A DNA stretch of 64,000 nt from Halodesulfovibrio sp. MK-HDV (GTDB lineage Bacteria; Desulfobacterota; Desulfovibrionia; Desulfovibrionales; Desulfovibrionaceae). The notes under the pieces were generated by a model. It was not told the origin of the DNA and searched no databases. It was given only the letters and a program-made list of their open reading frames with translations. Below are positions 8,017-16,801 of the stretch, one piece after another; within the stretch, counting starts at the first letter, position 1; each line of letters starts with the position of its first letter. The translations under genes and the position numbers were made by a program. The stretch spans positions 36,029-100,028 of the forward strand of contig NZ_WYDS01000004.1 of NCBI RefSeq assembly GCF_009914765.1, read 5' to 3'.

Positions 8017-9027
8017 ATGAGTATACAATGTATTCGAGTGATCGTTGTTGCATGCTGCTTAACCTATAGCGTTACAGCATACGGTGTTACTTTTATCCCA
8101 CCGGTTGCTCCACCAGATAGCGGTTACTGTTTTATTCAAAATTATGTCGATGTTGATCCTGAACACGGTGGTCAGGATTGTTATACCCATGCCCGAAGTT
8201 ATGAGAAGCATAAGGGAACAGATTTTCGTGTGTCTTACGACGCAATGCTCGCAGGGGTCGATGTTCTCGTAGCCGCCAATGGTACGGTGCTTCGGACTCG
8301 CGACGGCATGGATGATGCCTTCTTTCAGGATGGAATGGTTGATGTTGAAGGCCGTGAATGCGGAAATGGCGTGATTATTGATCATGGAGATGGATGGCAG
8401 ACCCAATATTGTCATTTGAAGAAGGACTCTGTTCAGGTTGTTCAGGGAGAATCGGTAAAGGCGGGCAGTGTGCTTGGTCAGGTCGGCCTTTCTGGAAAAA
8501 CAGCGTTCTCGCATGTGCATTTTCAGGTAATCTGCCGTGGTGAGATCGTTTGCCCGTTTTCTGGTGCACGGTTGGAGTCAGTGGAAACAGAGAATGCGAC
8601 AGGATTGCAGAAGATAGAATCCGGCACTTCCTTATGGCAAAACGAATCAAACGAAGTATTGCAATATGTCCCGTCTCAATTGTTGAAGGTTAATTATTCA
8701 ACGTCGCCTCCACGTTCTGCGCGGGAGATTCTTCAACGTCCTAATTACATTGAAACGGTAAAGGCAGGACGTAACCCCTTTGTTTTTTCTGTGGTTACAG
8801 CGATGCTTCGGAAGGGCGATTTGCTGATTCTTAGATTGAAAACTGAAGCAGGAACGTTGCTTGCGGAGAAAGTTGTAAGTATTTCTTCGTACACTGCACA
8901 GCGGGTCGATTGTATTGGACGCAAGAATTCTGCAATGTATGCACATATGGAATTAGAAGGCATTGTAGAATTACGGCGGGGGAATGTGCAGGTTTTTGAG
9001 CACAAATCTCGCGTTTCGGTGCAATAG
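8017..9027 (+). CDS. Secreted M23 (LytM-type) metallopeptidase
   Basis: The 336-residue protein has a signal peptide (hydrophobic VIVVACCLTYSVTAYG) and an M23 endopeptidase domain at about 45-175. The zinc-ligand patterns are HKGTDF (His and Asp) and SHVHFQ near residue 165. These enzymes cut peptide cross-bridges of peptidoglycan in the periplasm. The domain has four Cys in the catalytic half (YCFIQ, QDCY, RECG, QYCH), so disulfides are plausible. A C-terminal part of about 150 residues has no recognised domain. The ATG at 8017 follows gaggtgag by a normal spacing, although an in-frame GTG lies two codons earlier. Monocistronic. Confidence 0.85.
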   Translation: MSIQCIRVIVVACCLTYSVTAYGVTFIPPVAPPDSGYCFIQNYVDVDPEHGGQDCYTHARSYEKHKGTDFRVSYDAMLAGVDVLVAANGTVLRTRDGMDDAFFQDGMVDVEGRECGNGVIIDHGDGWQTQYCHLKKDSVQVVQGESVKAGSVLGQVGLSGKTAFSHVHFQVICRGEIVCPFSGARLESVETENATGLQKIESGTSLWQNESNEVLQYVPSQLLKVNYSTSPPRSAREILQRPNYIETVKAGRNPFVFSVVTAMLRKGDLLILRLKTEAGTLLAEKVVSISSYTAQRVDCIGRKNSAMYAHMELEGIVELRRGNVQVFEHKSRVSVQ

Positions 9028-9040
9028 CCGTTCGAGCAAT

Positions 9041-9068
9041 GCCTCTTCTGTAGGGGCTTTTTTTTTTG
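9041..9068 (+). terminator. Weak intrinsic terminator after M23 peptidase
   Basis: A short stem, gcctc / ggggc (one G-U pair), with a 7-base loop leads directly into a run of eleven T. Confidence 0.55.
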
Positions 9069-9551
9069 TTCTCGTTTTCAAAATGTAAAAACCGCAAGGC
9101 ATGGAGGGAATGTTTGAAGTTGAAGGCTATAACGTAGCTATTAATCCAGAATATAAAGAAAAAATGAGATGATAACTGATGATAGCCTTGCAATGAGCAA
9201 GGCTTTTTTTATGTTAAATTACAGTATATTGAGCGTTATTTTTTAATTTTGCAAGAGCCTATAACGCGTCGGCGTGGCGAAAAATCTATAACGCCAAAAG
9301 GAGTCAGTATTTCATTGGGTTTTGATTACGGGGCAGAAAACGGGCGAAATTGTGTTGAGCAAGCTGTACTCTCTGCTACAATGGCGATGAAAACTGTTAG
9401 TGGATCGCGAGATGCTTGTTCTGAATGTTGCAGCACAAAGTTTCGTATTCAAGATCTTTTAATAATAAAGATGTTGTAGATAAGTTACTTTCTGTGCGTC
9501 ATCATGGATGTGCTGCAACAGTTCAGGATTCTGGTATAAAAGGAGAGAATT
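9069..9551. other. Intergenic region with possible tiny or decayed coding sequence
   Basis: A 23-codon frame at 9101-9172 (MEGMFEVEGYNVAINPEY...) ends just before a terminator at 9184. A second open stretch at 9249-9479 (TTG start, 76 codons) has no ribosome binding site and changes to another plausible frame near 9425. Neither resembles a known family; they could be remnants of a longer gene. Confidence 0.3.
9184..9211 (+). terminator. Intrinsic terminator
   Basis: A perfect 7-bp stem, agccttg / caaggct, with a 7-base loop is followed by six or more T. It follows the tiny frame at 9101-9172. Confidence 0.7.
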
Positions 9552-9947
9552 ATGCGACAGGAAAAGCTTATTGCTATTGCATTTGTAGTTGCAGCATTGA
9601 TTTTTTCAACTGTAACATACTCATTTGCTGAAAGAGTTATCGTAATCCAGAAACTGACTCCCGTTAGTGTACAGACGGTCGATATCAGTATGTACCGTGT
9701 ATCCCCTTGTAATATTGGTGCGGTCGTCGTCCGGCCGATGATGCCGCGCCCACGGGGATACCAACCAATGTACATGTCTCCGATATGTCCACGATACATG
9801 ATGATGTGTCCTTGCACGAAAGCATATCCAGACGTAAGTCGAATTAGGACTCACGGAAGTGAAAGAGCAGCGATGGTCCCTAATCTTCATAACAGAACAT
9901 ATGGGGTTAAATACCATAACCTGCATGGAGATTATGTTGCTCAGTAA
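9552..9947 (+). CDS. Small exported Met/Cys/Pro-rich protein of unknown function
   Basis: The 131-residue protein has a clear signal peptide (KLIAIAFVVAALIFSTVTYSFA) with a likely cleavage after SFA. The mature part has a central segment dense in methionine, proline, cysteine and tyrosine (PMMPRPRGYQPMYMSPICP then RYMMMCPC), followed by a His-containing tail ending KYHNLHGDYVAQ. Met/Cys/His clustering in a periplasmic protein recalls copper-binding proteins, but no known family was recognised and the idea is inference. An aaaggagag site seven bases before the ATG supports expression. It converges on the chemoreceptor gene, with a hairpin between. Confidence 0.65.
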   Translation: MRQEKLIAIAFVVAALIFSTVTYSFAERVIVIQKLTPVSVQTVDISMYRVSPCNIGAVVVRPMMPRPRGYQPMYMSPICPRYMMMCPCTKAYPDVSRIRTHGSERAAMVPNLHNRTYGVKYHNLHGDYVAQ

Positions 9948-10029
9948 CTGGTAATGACGGCTGTGTCCGTACCCTGCCTTATGTAGCGGCTAGTGGCTAT
10001 TTTAGGTCGCGCAGGGTGTTAATATACAT

Positions 10030-10061
10030 GAAGCCCCGCATACTATACTATGCGGGGCTTC
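10030..10061. terminator. Strong hairpin between convergent genes
   Basis: A perfect 13-bp stem, gaagccccgcata / tatgcggggcttc, with a 6-base loop lies between the exported protein and the chemoreceptor. It lacks a good T-run on either side, so termination is probable but not certain. Confidence 0.6.
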
Positions 10062-10109
10062 TCTATGTGACTGCGTTTGCAGTGCGGGGGTATGCAGTAG
10101 ATTCAGTTA

Positions 10110-12524
10110 CTATCTGGATAAAGAATCCAGACGTTGTGCCAGTTTTGAAAGATCCTTAACGTTTTGAGCAGATTCTTGCATTTCTGTCGTAACGCTTCCT
10201 ACAAGGATATTGATATCTTCCATTGCGCGGGTCATCTGCTCAGAAGTGGAAGACTGTTCTTCTGCTGCAGTGGCAATAGTTCCAATTTGACTGGCAGCCT
10301 CATTCGCAAGGCCTACGATTTCGGAAAGGGCGTTTCCCGATTCGTTTGCAAATGATGTAGCTGTTTCTACGAGCGTCATAGTATCTTGAGTTGTCTGTAT
10401 TGAAGCGACAGCATGTTGTTGAATAGCAGCAATCGCGCGGTTTACTTCCTGAGTTGCCGTCATGGTTTTTTCAGCAAGCTTACGGACTTCATCTGCAACA
10501 ACAGCAAAGCCTCTTCCTGCATCTCCTGCACGCGCCGCTTCAATGGCGGCGTTCAGTGCCAGTAAGTTTGTCTGATCTGCAATATCTGAAATGACACCCA
10601 GTACCGTTCCAATTTCATCTGCCTGAGAGCCGAGCTGCGTCATGGCACCATTCATGGTGTCTGCATGCTGGTGGAGGCTTTCAATGGATTCAATTGCATT
10701 TGAAACAATGTTTGCTCCCTGTTCTGCCCGTTCTCGCGTGGCTTCTGACTGCTGGGCAGCCCGTGAAGCGCTTTGCGCAACTTCAAAAACAGAAACGTTC
10801 ATCTGCTCCATTGCGGTGGAGGTTTCACGAATACGCATTTGCTGAGAATCAACGGAGCCGGAAACATCAGTAATTTTTGATTCCAGTGACGTAGCAGAAT
10901 CCAGCAATTCGTGCGCTACCTCTTTTGTTTCTTCGTAAACACCTTCGATAGTGAAGAGCTGCTGATTTATTTCACGCTCGGAAATAACAAGATCTGTCAC
11001 GTTTCGAGCAACTTCGATGTATCCGGCACGATTACCTTCAGCATCATACAAAACATCTGCCACAGGCTGAATGTAAATAGGGCCTTCTTCGCCTGGGACG
11101 GTAATGATGTCCGCGACCACACGTTTCTGTGTTCGTTTTACTTGCTCAATAGGGCAATTTGAAGTCGTACATACTTCAGTATTGAACACATCATGACATT
11201 GCAGGCACATGAGTCCTTGCTGGTCTGTTCGCGCGGCTTCTTCCACTGCTTTGTTGGCAAGCAGCAGGTTGTAGTTGTCATCAACAGCGAAGATAGGGTC
11301 CGGAACAGTATTCAGAACGTTTTTGAATCCTTCCATCTCATTCAGCATGGTTGTGAGGCGTTCCATGAGGGTGTTGAACCAAAGAGTCAGGTCGCCCACT
11401 TCATCTTCCTGATTTACGGTAATGCGGTCTTTGAGATCAGCCTTGTCTTCGGCGAGCATTTGGATTTTTGTTGTGATGCTGTTGAGTGGTGCAGTGATAT
11501 ATTTTTTGAGCACTAAAATTATACCTAGAAGCGGTAGCAGTAGGATTGCTGCAAGAGTTGTTGCCAGTGATGTGTTTGCTGTGCTGGCAAGGCTGAGCGC
11601 TTCTGAAGAATCAATGGCACCAATGAGTGTGCCGATGCGTTGCCCTCTGTAATCTAGCATCGGGGAGCCGATTAGCGTGTAGTTGCCAATCCGCTCGGAT
11701 GTTTTTTGACGTGATGCCGTGGCGAGAAATTGCTCAGATACCATTTCTACAAACGGCTGATTGTCCGAATTTTTGTTTACAAGAATGGTATTGTAGACAG
11801 ACGGATACTTTGATGAATTATTAAGGCGTGTGGTAATGTTGAGGAACTTTTTGTCCATAAAGAGCATCATAGGGATGTTCTTTTGTTTTGCGATGTCGAA
11901 TACAGACGCAAAGCTTTTAAGGACTTCGGCAGAACCTACGGTGACGCCGTTATCGTCTTTAACCGGAACAATGCCGCGCATGACAAATCCGCCGCGCCCA
12001 AGCTCAATGCCGCGAACAGGGGCACCTGTGCTGTTTACATCCAGCACTGTGCGTCGGAATGAAGAAATGTCGTCAGAAATATCAACCCAGCTTCCGTTCT
12101 TTTTTGTCTGTTTTTTACGCCAAAGACGGACAAGACTTCTGCCGTTGGGCAGGTGAAAGTGCAGCTTCAGTTTTTTGCCTGTTGTAGCTTTATAACTTGT
12201 TAGCTGTGGTGCGAGTTCGTTACGAAGCATTGTACGGGCTTCTTGTGACTCTATTGATGTAGCATCATCAATATCTCCTGTATGAGCAAGCTGATAAGCA
12301 GCCAATACTTCTGGAGAACGTGCAAATAGGGATGCAGTTTCTTGAGCAGATACACTTACCTGATCAATGTTTTTTTCAATAGCAATGAATGTATCATCAA
12401 TAATGTATTCAAGATTATGCTGTTGAATAGCTATAAAACAGTTACTGATGAGAATGTAGCTTATGATACCAAGTATCGGTACCAATATCATCTGGGGAAG
12501 AGAGAGTTTCCAAAAAAGTTTCAT
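10110..12524 (-). CDS. Methyl-accepting chemotaxis protein with four-Cys PAS domain
   Basis: This 804-residue chemoreceptor has, in order: a transmembrane helix (about 8-30), a periplasmic Cache-like sensor (about 35-310), a second helix (about 315-337), HAMP (about 338-395), a cytoplasmic PAS domain (about 398-515) and an MCP signalling domain (about 560-780) with the highly conserved hairpin tip. The PAS domain carries C440xxC443-H444, C452 and C457. That pattern could bind a metal or heme or act as a redox switch; this is inference. No C-terminal CheR/CheB pentapeptide is seen. No che genes are adjacent, so it must feed a pathway encoded elsewhere. Confidence 0.9.
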   Translation of the reverse strand: MKLFWKLSLPQMILVPILGIISYILISNCFIAIQQHNLEYIIDDTFIAIEKNIDQVSVSAQETASLFARSPEVLAAYQLAHTGDIDDATSIESQEARTMLRNELAPQLTSYKATTGKKLKLHFHLPNGRSLVRLWRKKQTKKNGSWVDISDDISSFRRTVLDVNSTGAPVRGIELGRGGFVMRGIVPVKDDNGVTVGSAEVLKSFASVFDIAKQKNIPMMLFMDKKFLNITTRLNNSSKYPSVYNTILVNKNSDNQPFVEMVSEQFLATASRQKTSERIGNYTLIGSPMLDYRGQRIGTLIGAIDSSEALSLASTANTSLATTLAAILLLPLLGIILVLKKYITAPLNSITTKIQMLAEDKADLKDRITVNQEDEVGDLTLWFNTLMERLTTMLNEMEGFKNVLNTVPDPIFAVDDNYNLLLANKAVEEAARTDQQGLMCLQCHDVFNTEVCTTSNCPIEQVKRTQKRVVADIITVPGEEGPIYIQPVADVLYDAEGNRAGYIEVARNVTDLVISEREINQQLFTIEGVYEETKEVAHELLDSATSLESKITDVSGSVDSQQMRIRETSTAMEQMNVSVFEVAQSASRAAQQSEATRERAEQGANIVSNAIESIESLHQHADTMNGAMTQLGSQADEIGTVLGVISDIADQTNLLALNAAIEAARAGDAGRGFAVVADEVRKLAEKTMTATQEVNRAIAAIQQHAVASIQTTQDTMTLVETATSFANESGNALSEIVGLANEAASQIGTIATAAEEQSSTSEQMTRAMEDINILVGSVTTEMQESAQNVKDLSKLAQRLDSLSR

Positions 12525-12838
12525 AGCGTAACCTCCATCACAGTTGTGCTATTATGGGCATATGTTGTGCGTTAAAAATATGCCGCATGGAATAAGTGAT
12601 GCATTAAACAAATTTAGCTGCTGAAAATTGCTTTGTAATAGCGTGCAGTGTAATAAATAATCAAAAAACAATGTAATAGTTATTTTTACATTGTGAAATT
12701 TTTAACAATATGTACAGCACTATTTACTACTGTGGAGGTAGGTTATGATGAAATAGAGGTTTTTTTGTGACAATAATCACAATATAAAGTTTTTTAACAT
12801 TCGGGCGATAAAGTTCTGTGTCGGGAAATTGGACATAA
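12525..12838. other. Intergenic region upstream of the chemoreceptor
   Basis: About 310 A+T-rich bases containing the chemoreceptor leader and presumably its promoter. No gene, RNA or convincing sigma-54 or sigma-28 site was recognised. Confidence 0.35.
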
Positions 12839-12870
12839 AAAAGCCTCTAGTCTTTACTAGAGGCTTTTTT
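12839..12870. terminator. Bidirectional intrinsic terminator
   Basis: A 13-bp stem, aaaagcctctagt / actagaggctttt, with a 4-base loop has an A-run on one side and a T-run on the other. It separates the chemoreceptor leader from the flavodoxin-like gene, about 180 bases after that gene's stop. Nothing else was recognised between 12871 and 13051. Confidence 0.85.
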
Positions 12871-13051
12871 TGTTTTCTGTCAGCGGGAACTGATAGTGTG
12901 ATGCACGAGTTGGCTGTAAATAAAACTTGAGCCGCTTGCTCTATGGCTTGAGTCTGCTCGACCGCAACTGCGCTGCTTTATGTGCTGAATAAGAATATGG
13001 CAGCGAGAATAGGGACGAGATCTGTCCCTTCAGTCGCTGAAGATAGTAGCT

Positions 13052-13618
13052 TTACGCTACAAGGTTTCGCGCAAAGGCAAGAGCACGTTTTTCAGTGTCT
13101 TCAGGACGGTTGCCGTCAATAGTACATTTTTCAATGAACAGTTCGCCAACGTTCTGAGTTTTGTAGAATGCCTGAAGCTTATTGAAAGCAAAGCCTAACC
13201 CTTCAGCATTGTTTTCGTACGTACCGCCGCCTGTGAGCAGAACAGCCTGACGCTTACCTTCGAGTAACGACACATGATTTGGTTTATGGTAGTTGCAGAC
13301 AAGGCTCCAGCTTCTGTCCATAAGTGCTTTTACCGGTGCTGTGTAGCCCCAGAAGTATGTCGGAGATGAGAAAAGAGTCACATCAGCGTCGATCATTTTT
13401 AGTAGAATTTCTTCTGCATCATCTTTCTGAATACAGTTAATTTCTGTTTCAGATTCTTTGCATTTGGCGCAACCAAGGCATGGTTTGATATCTTTTTTTG
13501 TCAGGTTTATGCGTTCTACTTCATGCCCCATTGTACGTAATTCATCTTCCACCCAGCCAAGAATAGTTGCGGTGTTACCGTTTGCTCTGGCGCTGCCGAG
13601 CAGTGTTACTATTTTCAT
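13052..13618 (-). CDS. Flavodoxin-like NADPH-dependent FMN reductase family protein
   Basis: The 188-residue protein has a flavodoxin-like fold. The N-terminal GSARANGNTATILGWV is the FMN phosphate-binding loop, SSPTYFWGYTAPVKALMDR is the second flavin loop, and TGGGTYENNAEG follows. A CLGCAKCKE segment plus NCIQ near residues 48-68 resembles the cysteine motif of iron-sulfur flavoproteins, so an Fe-S cluster is possible. It is cytoplasmic, with an inferred electron-transfer or quinone/nitro reductase role. The start at 13618 is chosen for its aagga site and alignment with the family; an upstream in-frame extension to 13690 is unlikely. It is divergent from the LysE gene. Confidence 0.82.
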   Translation of the reverse strand: MKIVTLLGSARANGNTATILGWVEDELRTMGHEVERINLTKKDIKPCLGCAKCKESETEINCIQKDDAEEILLKMIDADVTLFSSPTYFWGYTAPVKALMDRSWSLVCNYHKPNHVSLLEGKRQAVLLTGGGTYENNAEGLGFAFNKLQAFYKTQNVGELFIEKCTIDGNRPEDTEKRALAFARNLVA

Positions 13619-13841
13619 TGTAATTCCTTGTAATTTGAATGGTCGATTAGAGGTGAAAAAAGCTATGCAGAAAATGCACTGTAAATTCAATGTTCAGCAG
13701 TATATTGCGGTTCAAGAATACTGACAATTCCAAATTGTCATTTGCAAAAGTTTTCTGCAATACATAGAAAATAGTTACTTGCGCACTCGCGCCGGAGAAC
13801 AAAGAAAGCGCATAAGCGCACGTTAAGTTGGGAGAGATTGG

Positions 13842-14456
13842 ATGACGTTAAGCGTTTGGGTTTCACTGGTATTAATTTGTATTCTCGGAGCAATGTCTCC
13901 GGGGCCTAGTCTTGCTGTTGTAGCAAAAAACTGTCTAGGCGGTAGCTGGAAGAATGGTGTTGTAACTGCGTGGGCGCACGCTTTGGGTGTGGGAATGTAT
14001 GCGCTGGCTTCCGTTCTGGGGCTTGCTATTGTTTTGCAGCATAACCCAAACCTGTTTAAAGGAATTGCATATCTTGGCGCTGGCTATCTATTCTGGCTGG
14101 GGATAAACGCTGTTCAGTCTAAAGGCGGTGTTGCTGCGAAGCTCACAGCGGGCGGGCAGAGCTCTTTGCTTCAATCTGCTCGTGACGGGGCTATGATTTC
14201 GATGCTTAATCCTAAGCTTGCCTTGTTTTTTCTGGCTTTGTTCAGCCAGTTTGTAGCAGCAAGTAATGCTTCAGAAAGCAGAGCGATTGTTATAGCTACA
14301 CCGATGCTGATTGACGGATTGTGGTACACAATAATCAGTTTTTTACTCACCAGACCGAGTATCCTTGAAAAGATCAAAGCACGTGCAGTGATGGTGGACA
14401 GATTAACTGGTGTAGTTCTTATTGGATTAGCATTGCGAGTTGTCTACACCATTTAG
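13842..14456 (+). CDS. LysE/RhtB-family amino-acid exporter
   Basis: The 204-residue inner-membrane protein has six hydrophobic segments. The family N-terminus reads MSPGPSLAVVAKNCLGG, with the characteristic GVVTAWAHALGVGMYALASVLGLA and SMLNPKLALFFLALFSQF. Members export basic or neutral amino acids or homoserine lactones. The ATG follows a gggagag site. Transcription ends at a strong terminator 30 bases downstream. The substrate is not predictable. The next gene, on the other strand, is a LuxR-type regulator, but there is no direct evidence of a functional link. Confidence 0.85.
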   Translation: MTLSVWVSLVLICILGAMSPGPSLAVVAKNCLGGSWKNGVVTAWAHALGVGMYALASVLGLAIVLQHNPNLFKGIAYLGAGYLFWLGINAVQSKGGVAAKLTAGGQSSLLQSARDGAMISMLNPKLALFFLALFSQFVAASNASESRAIVIATPMLIDGLWYTIISFLLTRPSILEKIKARAVMVDRLTGVVLIGLALRVVYTI

Positions 14457-14483
14457 ACCTTATGTTTATTATATAGATTTTCG

Positions 14484-14520
14484 AAAAAGCCTGAATGTAT
14501 CATTCAGGCTTTTTTTTGAA
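14484..14520. terminator. Bidirectional intrinsic terminator
   Basis: The stem aaaaagcctgaatg / cattcaggcttttt with a 3-base loop is followed by T8. It closes the LysE gene and may also serve the convergent LuxR-type gene. Confidence 0.85.
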
Positions 14521-14647
14521 ATTTGCATTGGGGTTTATCCGATCAGTGTAACCAGAACGATTAAAAAGAGTAATTTGAATACATCAAGTGACTCAGTCGT
14601 TTCAACTGGGGAATCGCTTTGATCGGGGCAATTGTAACAACTAGGTA

Positions 14648-15373
14648 TTACGGGATGCTTATTAGACCGGCTGTGAGCGCTTTGGCTACTGCCTGAATTC
14701 TAGTTGTTGCGCCTAATCGTTCTTTTGCAGAATCAATGTGCATTTTTACAGTATGATGACTAATACCGATTTTATCTGCAACTTCGTGAGAAGTAAGTCC
14801 ACCAGCCAGCCATGTAAGGCATTCCTGCTGACGGGGAGTCAAAGATATAGCGTGCGTATTTTTTGATGTCAGAACATAGAGTCGCTCGTGTGCTGTGCTT
14901 GATACGAGAAGCAGTTCTAAAATTCTGTCAGTCGGAACATCATTAAGTTGCGAGACTGTTTCAGGGAAGCAAACGTTAATACCACCTATACGTTTATTGT
15001 TGTAAAATGAAGGCATTGTGATGCCGCTGCTATAGTTGAACTCAGACGTACTTATCTGAATGAGTTTTTGCGCTTTTTCGCAAAGAAGCGGATTACCAAT
15101 ATCTTGATCACATCCATATAATAACGGGCCATTGCCTGTAAGGGTGTGATTAATAATAGAGTCATACTCGATTGCGTTGGTTTCTATGTAGTTGCGGTGC
15201 CACCATTCGGGTACCGTAGAAAACCAACTAATATTGCTATTAGTATTTTTAAACCAAGTATGAAGCTGGGCTACTCCCATATGTTTTGCATATTCAACAA
15301 ATTTTTCCCACAAATAGTCATGGGAATCAGAAGTAACAATTGTTTCTAATATCTCGTACAGTTTGTCGTTCAT
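14648..15373 (-). CDS. LuxR-type regulator with autoinducer-binding-like domain (solo)
   Basis: This 241-residue protein has an N-terminal domain like acyl-homoserine-lactone receptors (about 10-160) and a C-terminal LuxR helix-turn-helix at about 176-238 (LTPRQQECLTWLAGGLTSHE, then VADKIGISHHTVKMHIDSAK and RLGA). The sensor keeps several aromatic residues (WFSTVPEWW, NYIE, YDSI). The canonical D-P pair of AHL pockets is not evident, since YDSI replaces YDPV, so the ligand may not be an AHL. No luxI is in the window. A hairpin and a perfect 12-bp palindrome lie just upstream and may be regulatory. Confidence 0.8.
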   Translation of the reverse strand: MNDKLYEILETIVTSDSHDYLWEKFVEYAKHMGVAQLHTWFKNTNSNISWFSTVPEWWHRNYIETNAIEYDSIINHTLTGNGPLLYGCDQDIGNPLLCEKAQKLIQISTSEFNYSSGITMPSFYNNKRIGGINVCFPETVSQLNDVPTDRILELLLVSSTAHERLYVLTSKNTHAISLTPRQQECLTWLAGGLTSHEVADKIGISHHTVKMHIDSAKERLGATTRIQAVAKALTAGLISIP

Positions 15374-15410
15374 TTCAGTCTCCCATTGCTGGATATGAAA
15401 GGCTGTGTGA

Positions 15411-15431
15411 CCTCCCTGTTTAGGGAGGTGT
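15411..15431. promoter_or_regulatory. Hairpin in LuxR-type leader
   Basis: The stem cctccc / gggagg with a 6-base loop lies about 40 bases upstream of the LuxR-type start. It has a short T-run on the plus side only. It may be a leader structure or an end signal for something on the plus strand. Confidence 0.35.
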
Positions 15432-15454
15432 TTTAAGCAACGTTATGATGTATA

Positions 15455-15466
15455 GGTGTGCACACC
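15455..15466. promoter_or_regulatory. Perfect 12-bp palindrome, candidate operator
   Basis: The sequence ggtgtgcacacc is a perfect palindrome 82 bases upstream of the LuxR-type start. Its position suits an autoregulatory operator. It is shorter than a classical 20-bp lux box. Inference only. Confidence 0.4.
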
Positions 15467-15831
15467 ATTACGTGTCGAAGTTGCAGTGCATGTAAGCGAG
15501 TAAGTTGCTTTCTCGCGAGCCTGTTTCTTCGGCATATAGTTCAGATTGTTAGATCCATTTATATACGCGTGTCAGCACGGTTTATGTGGCGTGTGATACC
15601 AGCATTAGCCCATAAAACATGCTGTGCTTTTCCTTTTAATGCTTTGTTTAGAAGTATTGCCCCTCTATACCCTTGGTAGGTGTGGCGTTTTTTATCTACC
15701 AGGCGGTTTATATCGACACAGAACGTATATGTAGGGAAAGTGGATCAACTTAGGAGCCGTTGTGTCTCTCAACGGCTCCTTAATTTTAAATATTCTTTTA
15801 TTTTCTGCCAATAAAATTAGCAAAAAAACAA
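15467..15831. other. Intergenic region with terminator-like hairpin
   Basis: About 360 bases without a supported gene. A perfect 11-bp hairpin (aggagccgttg / caacggctcct, 15752-15780) followed by taatttt suggests that a plus-strand transcript ends here, possibly a small RNA. A 73-codon open frame at 15458-15679 has no protein-like character. Confidence 0.35.
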
Positions 15832-15867
15832 AAAAAGACCGGACAAATCGTTGTTCGGTCTTTTTTT
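15832..15867 (-). terminator. Intrinsic terminator of PhnA-like gene
   Basis: The stem aaaaagaccggacaa / ttgttcggtcttttt with a 4-base loop has poly-A on its left (a minus-strand U-run) and T7 on its right. It lies just after the PhnA-like stop. Confidence 0.88.
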
Positions 15868-15885
15868 ATATGATTTGAAAAGTCG

Positions 15886-16095
15886 CTAAGCTTTTTTCAG
15901 GAAGCAAGTCTTAAGGACGATCTGTCCTTTACCTACGCGACATTCAATGTGTTCTGGATTAGAAGTAGTCTGAATTTTTTTGATAACAGTTCCGCGCTTC
16001 AGAGTCATGGAAGCACCTTTAACTTTAAGGTCTTTAATTACAAGAACGCTATCGCCGTCGTTAAGAACGTTGCCGTTTGAATCTTTAGTTTCCAT
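15886..16095 (-). CDS. Short PhnA/YjdM-like protein
   Basis: The 69-residue protein corresponds to the C-terminal PhnA domain only. It begins METKDSNGNVLNDGDSVLVI and ends VLKTCFLKKA, matching the family's DSNGN-L-DGD-V and L-T-FLKKA ends. Full-length YjdM/PhnA proteins (about 110 residues) add an N-terminal zinc ribbon that is missing here, a common short variant. Despite the name, the family is not a demonstrated phosphonate hydrolase; its function is unclear. It is monocistronic with its own terminator. Confidence 0.8.
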   Translation of the reverse strand: METKDSNGNVLNDGDSVLVIKDLKVKGASMTLKRGTVIKKIQTTSNPEHIECRVGKGQIVLKTCFLKKA

Positions 16096-16204
16096 ACAAT
16101 CCTCTTTTTTATAACGTCGGTAGTATCCTACCGGTGTGTTTTTTGCTCGCGCCGATTATGGCAGATGTGGCAAACAAAAGAAAGTTGTTTGAAGCTCCTG
16201 ATTA

Positions 16205-16645
16205 TTAAGCAACTACTGCAACAGGCGGTGGAAAAACCCTGTCGTAGACTATGTTGTATCCAAACGCATATACAGGAACAAACGCTGCAAAACCGATATC
16301 AACCATCAATGCTTTCATGAATGGGAAGTTGAGCATCAGCATAACAGCTGGAACCGTGATAACTAACAGTGTTATCTCAAAAAGTATTGCGTGGAATACT
16401 CGGAGCATTCCACTTCGAGGATAGAGCGGTTTGTTGAACCGAACCAATGCGTGATCGAACAGGTAGTTGTACATGTAGTTCCATGATGCACCGGCGAGAC
16501 TGAGCATAACGCTCATGGCGCCAATCTCTTCTACCGGTTTGCCCAGCGCGAAAGTCATGATTGGAATACAGAGTAGTAAAAGGAAAAATTCAAAGAGAAG
16601 TGTGTGACGCAAACGGTCTTTAGGGGTACGCATTACAATAGTCAT
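16205..16645 (-). CDS. PACE-family multidrug (biocide) efflux protein
   Basis: The 146-residue protein has four transmembrane helices arranged as two bacterial-transmembrane-pair repeats. Each repeat opens with R-x-x-H-xx-LFE (RLRHTLLFEFFLL; RVFHAILFEITLL) and closes with an N-x-x-(F/Y)D pattern (WNYMYNYLFD; YNIVYDRVFP). This is the PACE/AceI family, which exports chlorhexidine, acriflavine or short diamines using the proton gradient. A second Met at residue 5 is an alternative start. It is transcribed divergently from a LysR regulator 156 bases away. In this family the adjacent LysR gene usually controls the pump. Confidence 0.88.
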   Translation of the reverse strand: MTIVMRTPKDRLRHTLLFEFFLLLLCIPIMTFALGKPVEEIGAMSVMLSLAGASWNYMYNYLFDHALVRFNKPLYPRSGMLRVFHAILFEITLLVITVPAVMLMLNFPFMKALMVDIGFAAFVPVYAFGYNIVYDRVFPPPVAVVA

Positions 16646-16717
16646 GTTGAAAGCCTTTATTATTGCTGATTTTGTTTTTTACACGAATCATTATTCTTTT
16701 TATTCAACAGATATATA

Positions 16718-16767
16718 TCTCTTGAAAAGAGATTGTTCTAATTAGATACTATCCGAAAAGCGGATAG
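16718..16767. promoter_or_regulatory. Two palindromes in PACE/LysR divergent promoter region
   Basis: The sequence atctcttgaaaagagat (16718-16734) and ctatccg-aaaag-cggatag (16749-16767) are both perfect inverted repeats with 3- and 5-base centres. They lie between the divergent PACE and LysR genes, the place where a LysR regulator normally binds. Inference from position and symmetry. Confidence 0.5.
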
Positions 16768-16801
16768 ATAAAATCAGAAACGCGGTCGGCAGGAGGGTGA
16801 G

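Noticed and set aside
9249-9479. 76-codon frame with TTG start
   Set aside because: No ribosome binding site and no recognised family. It is possibly a remnant with a frame change near 9425, and is mentioned only in the intergenic note.
15458-15679. 73-codon frame upstream of the LuxR-type gene
   Set aside because: Arg/Cys-rich random-looking translation with no start signal.
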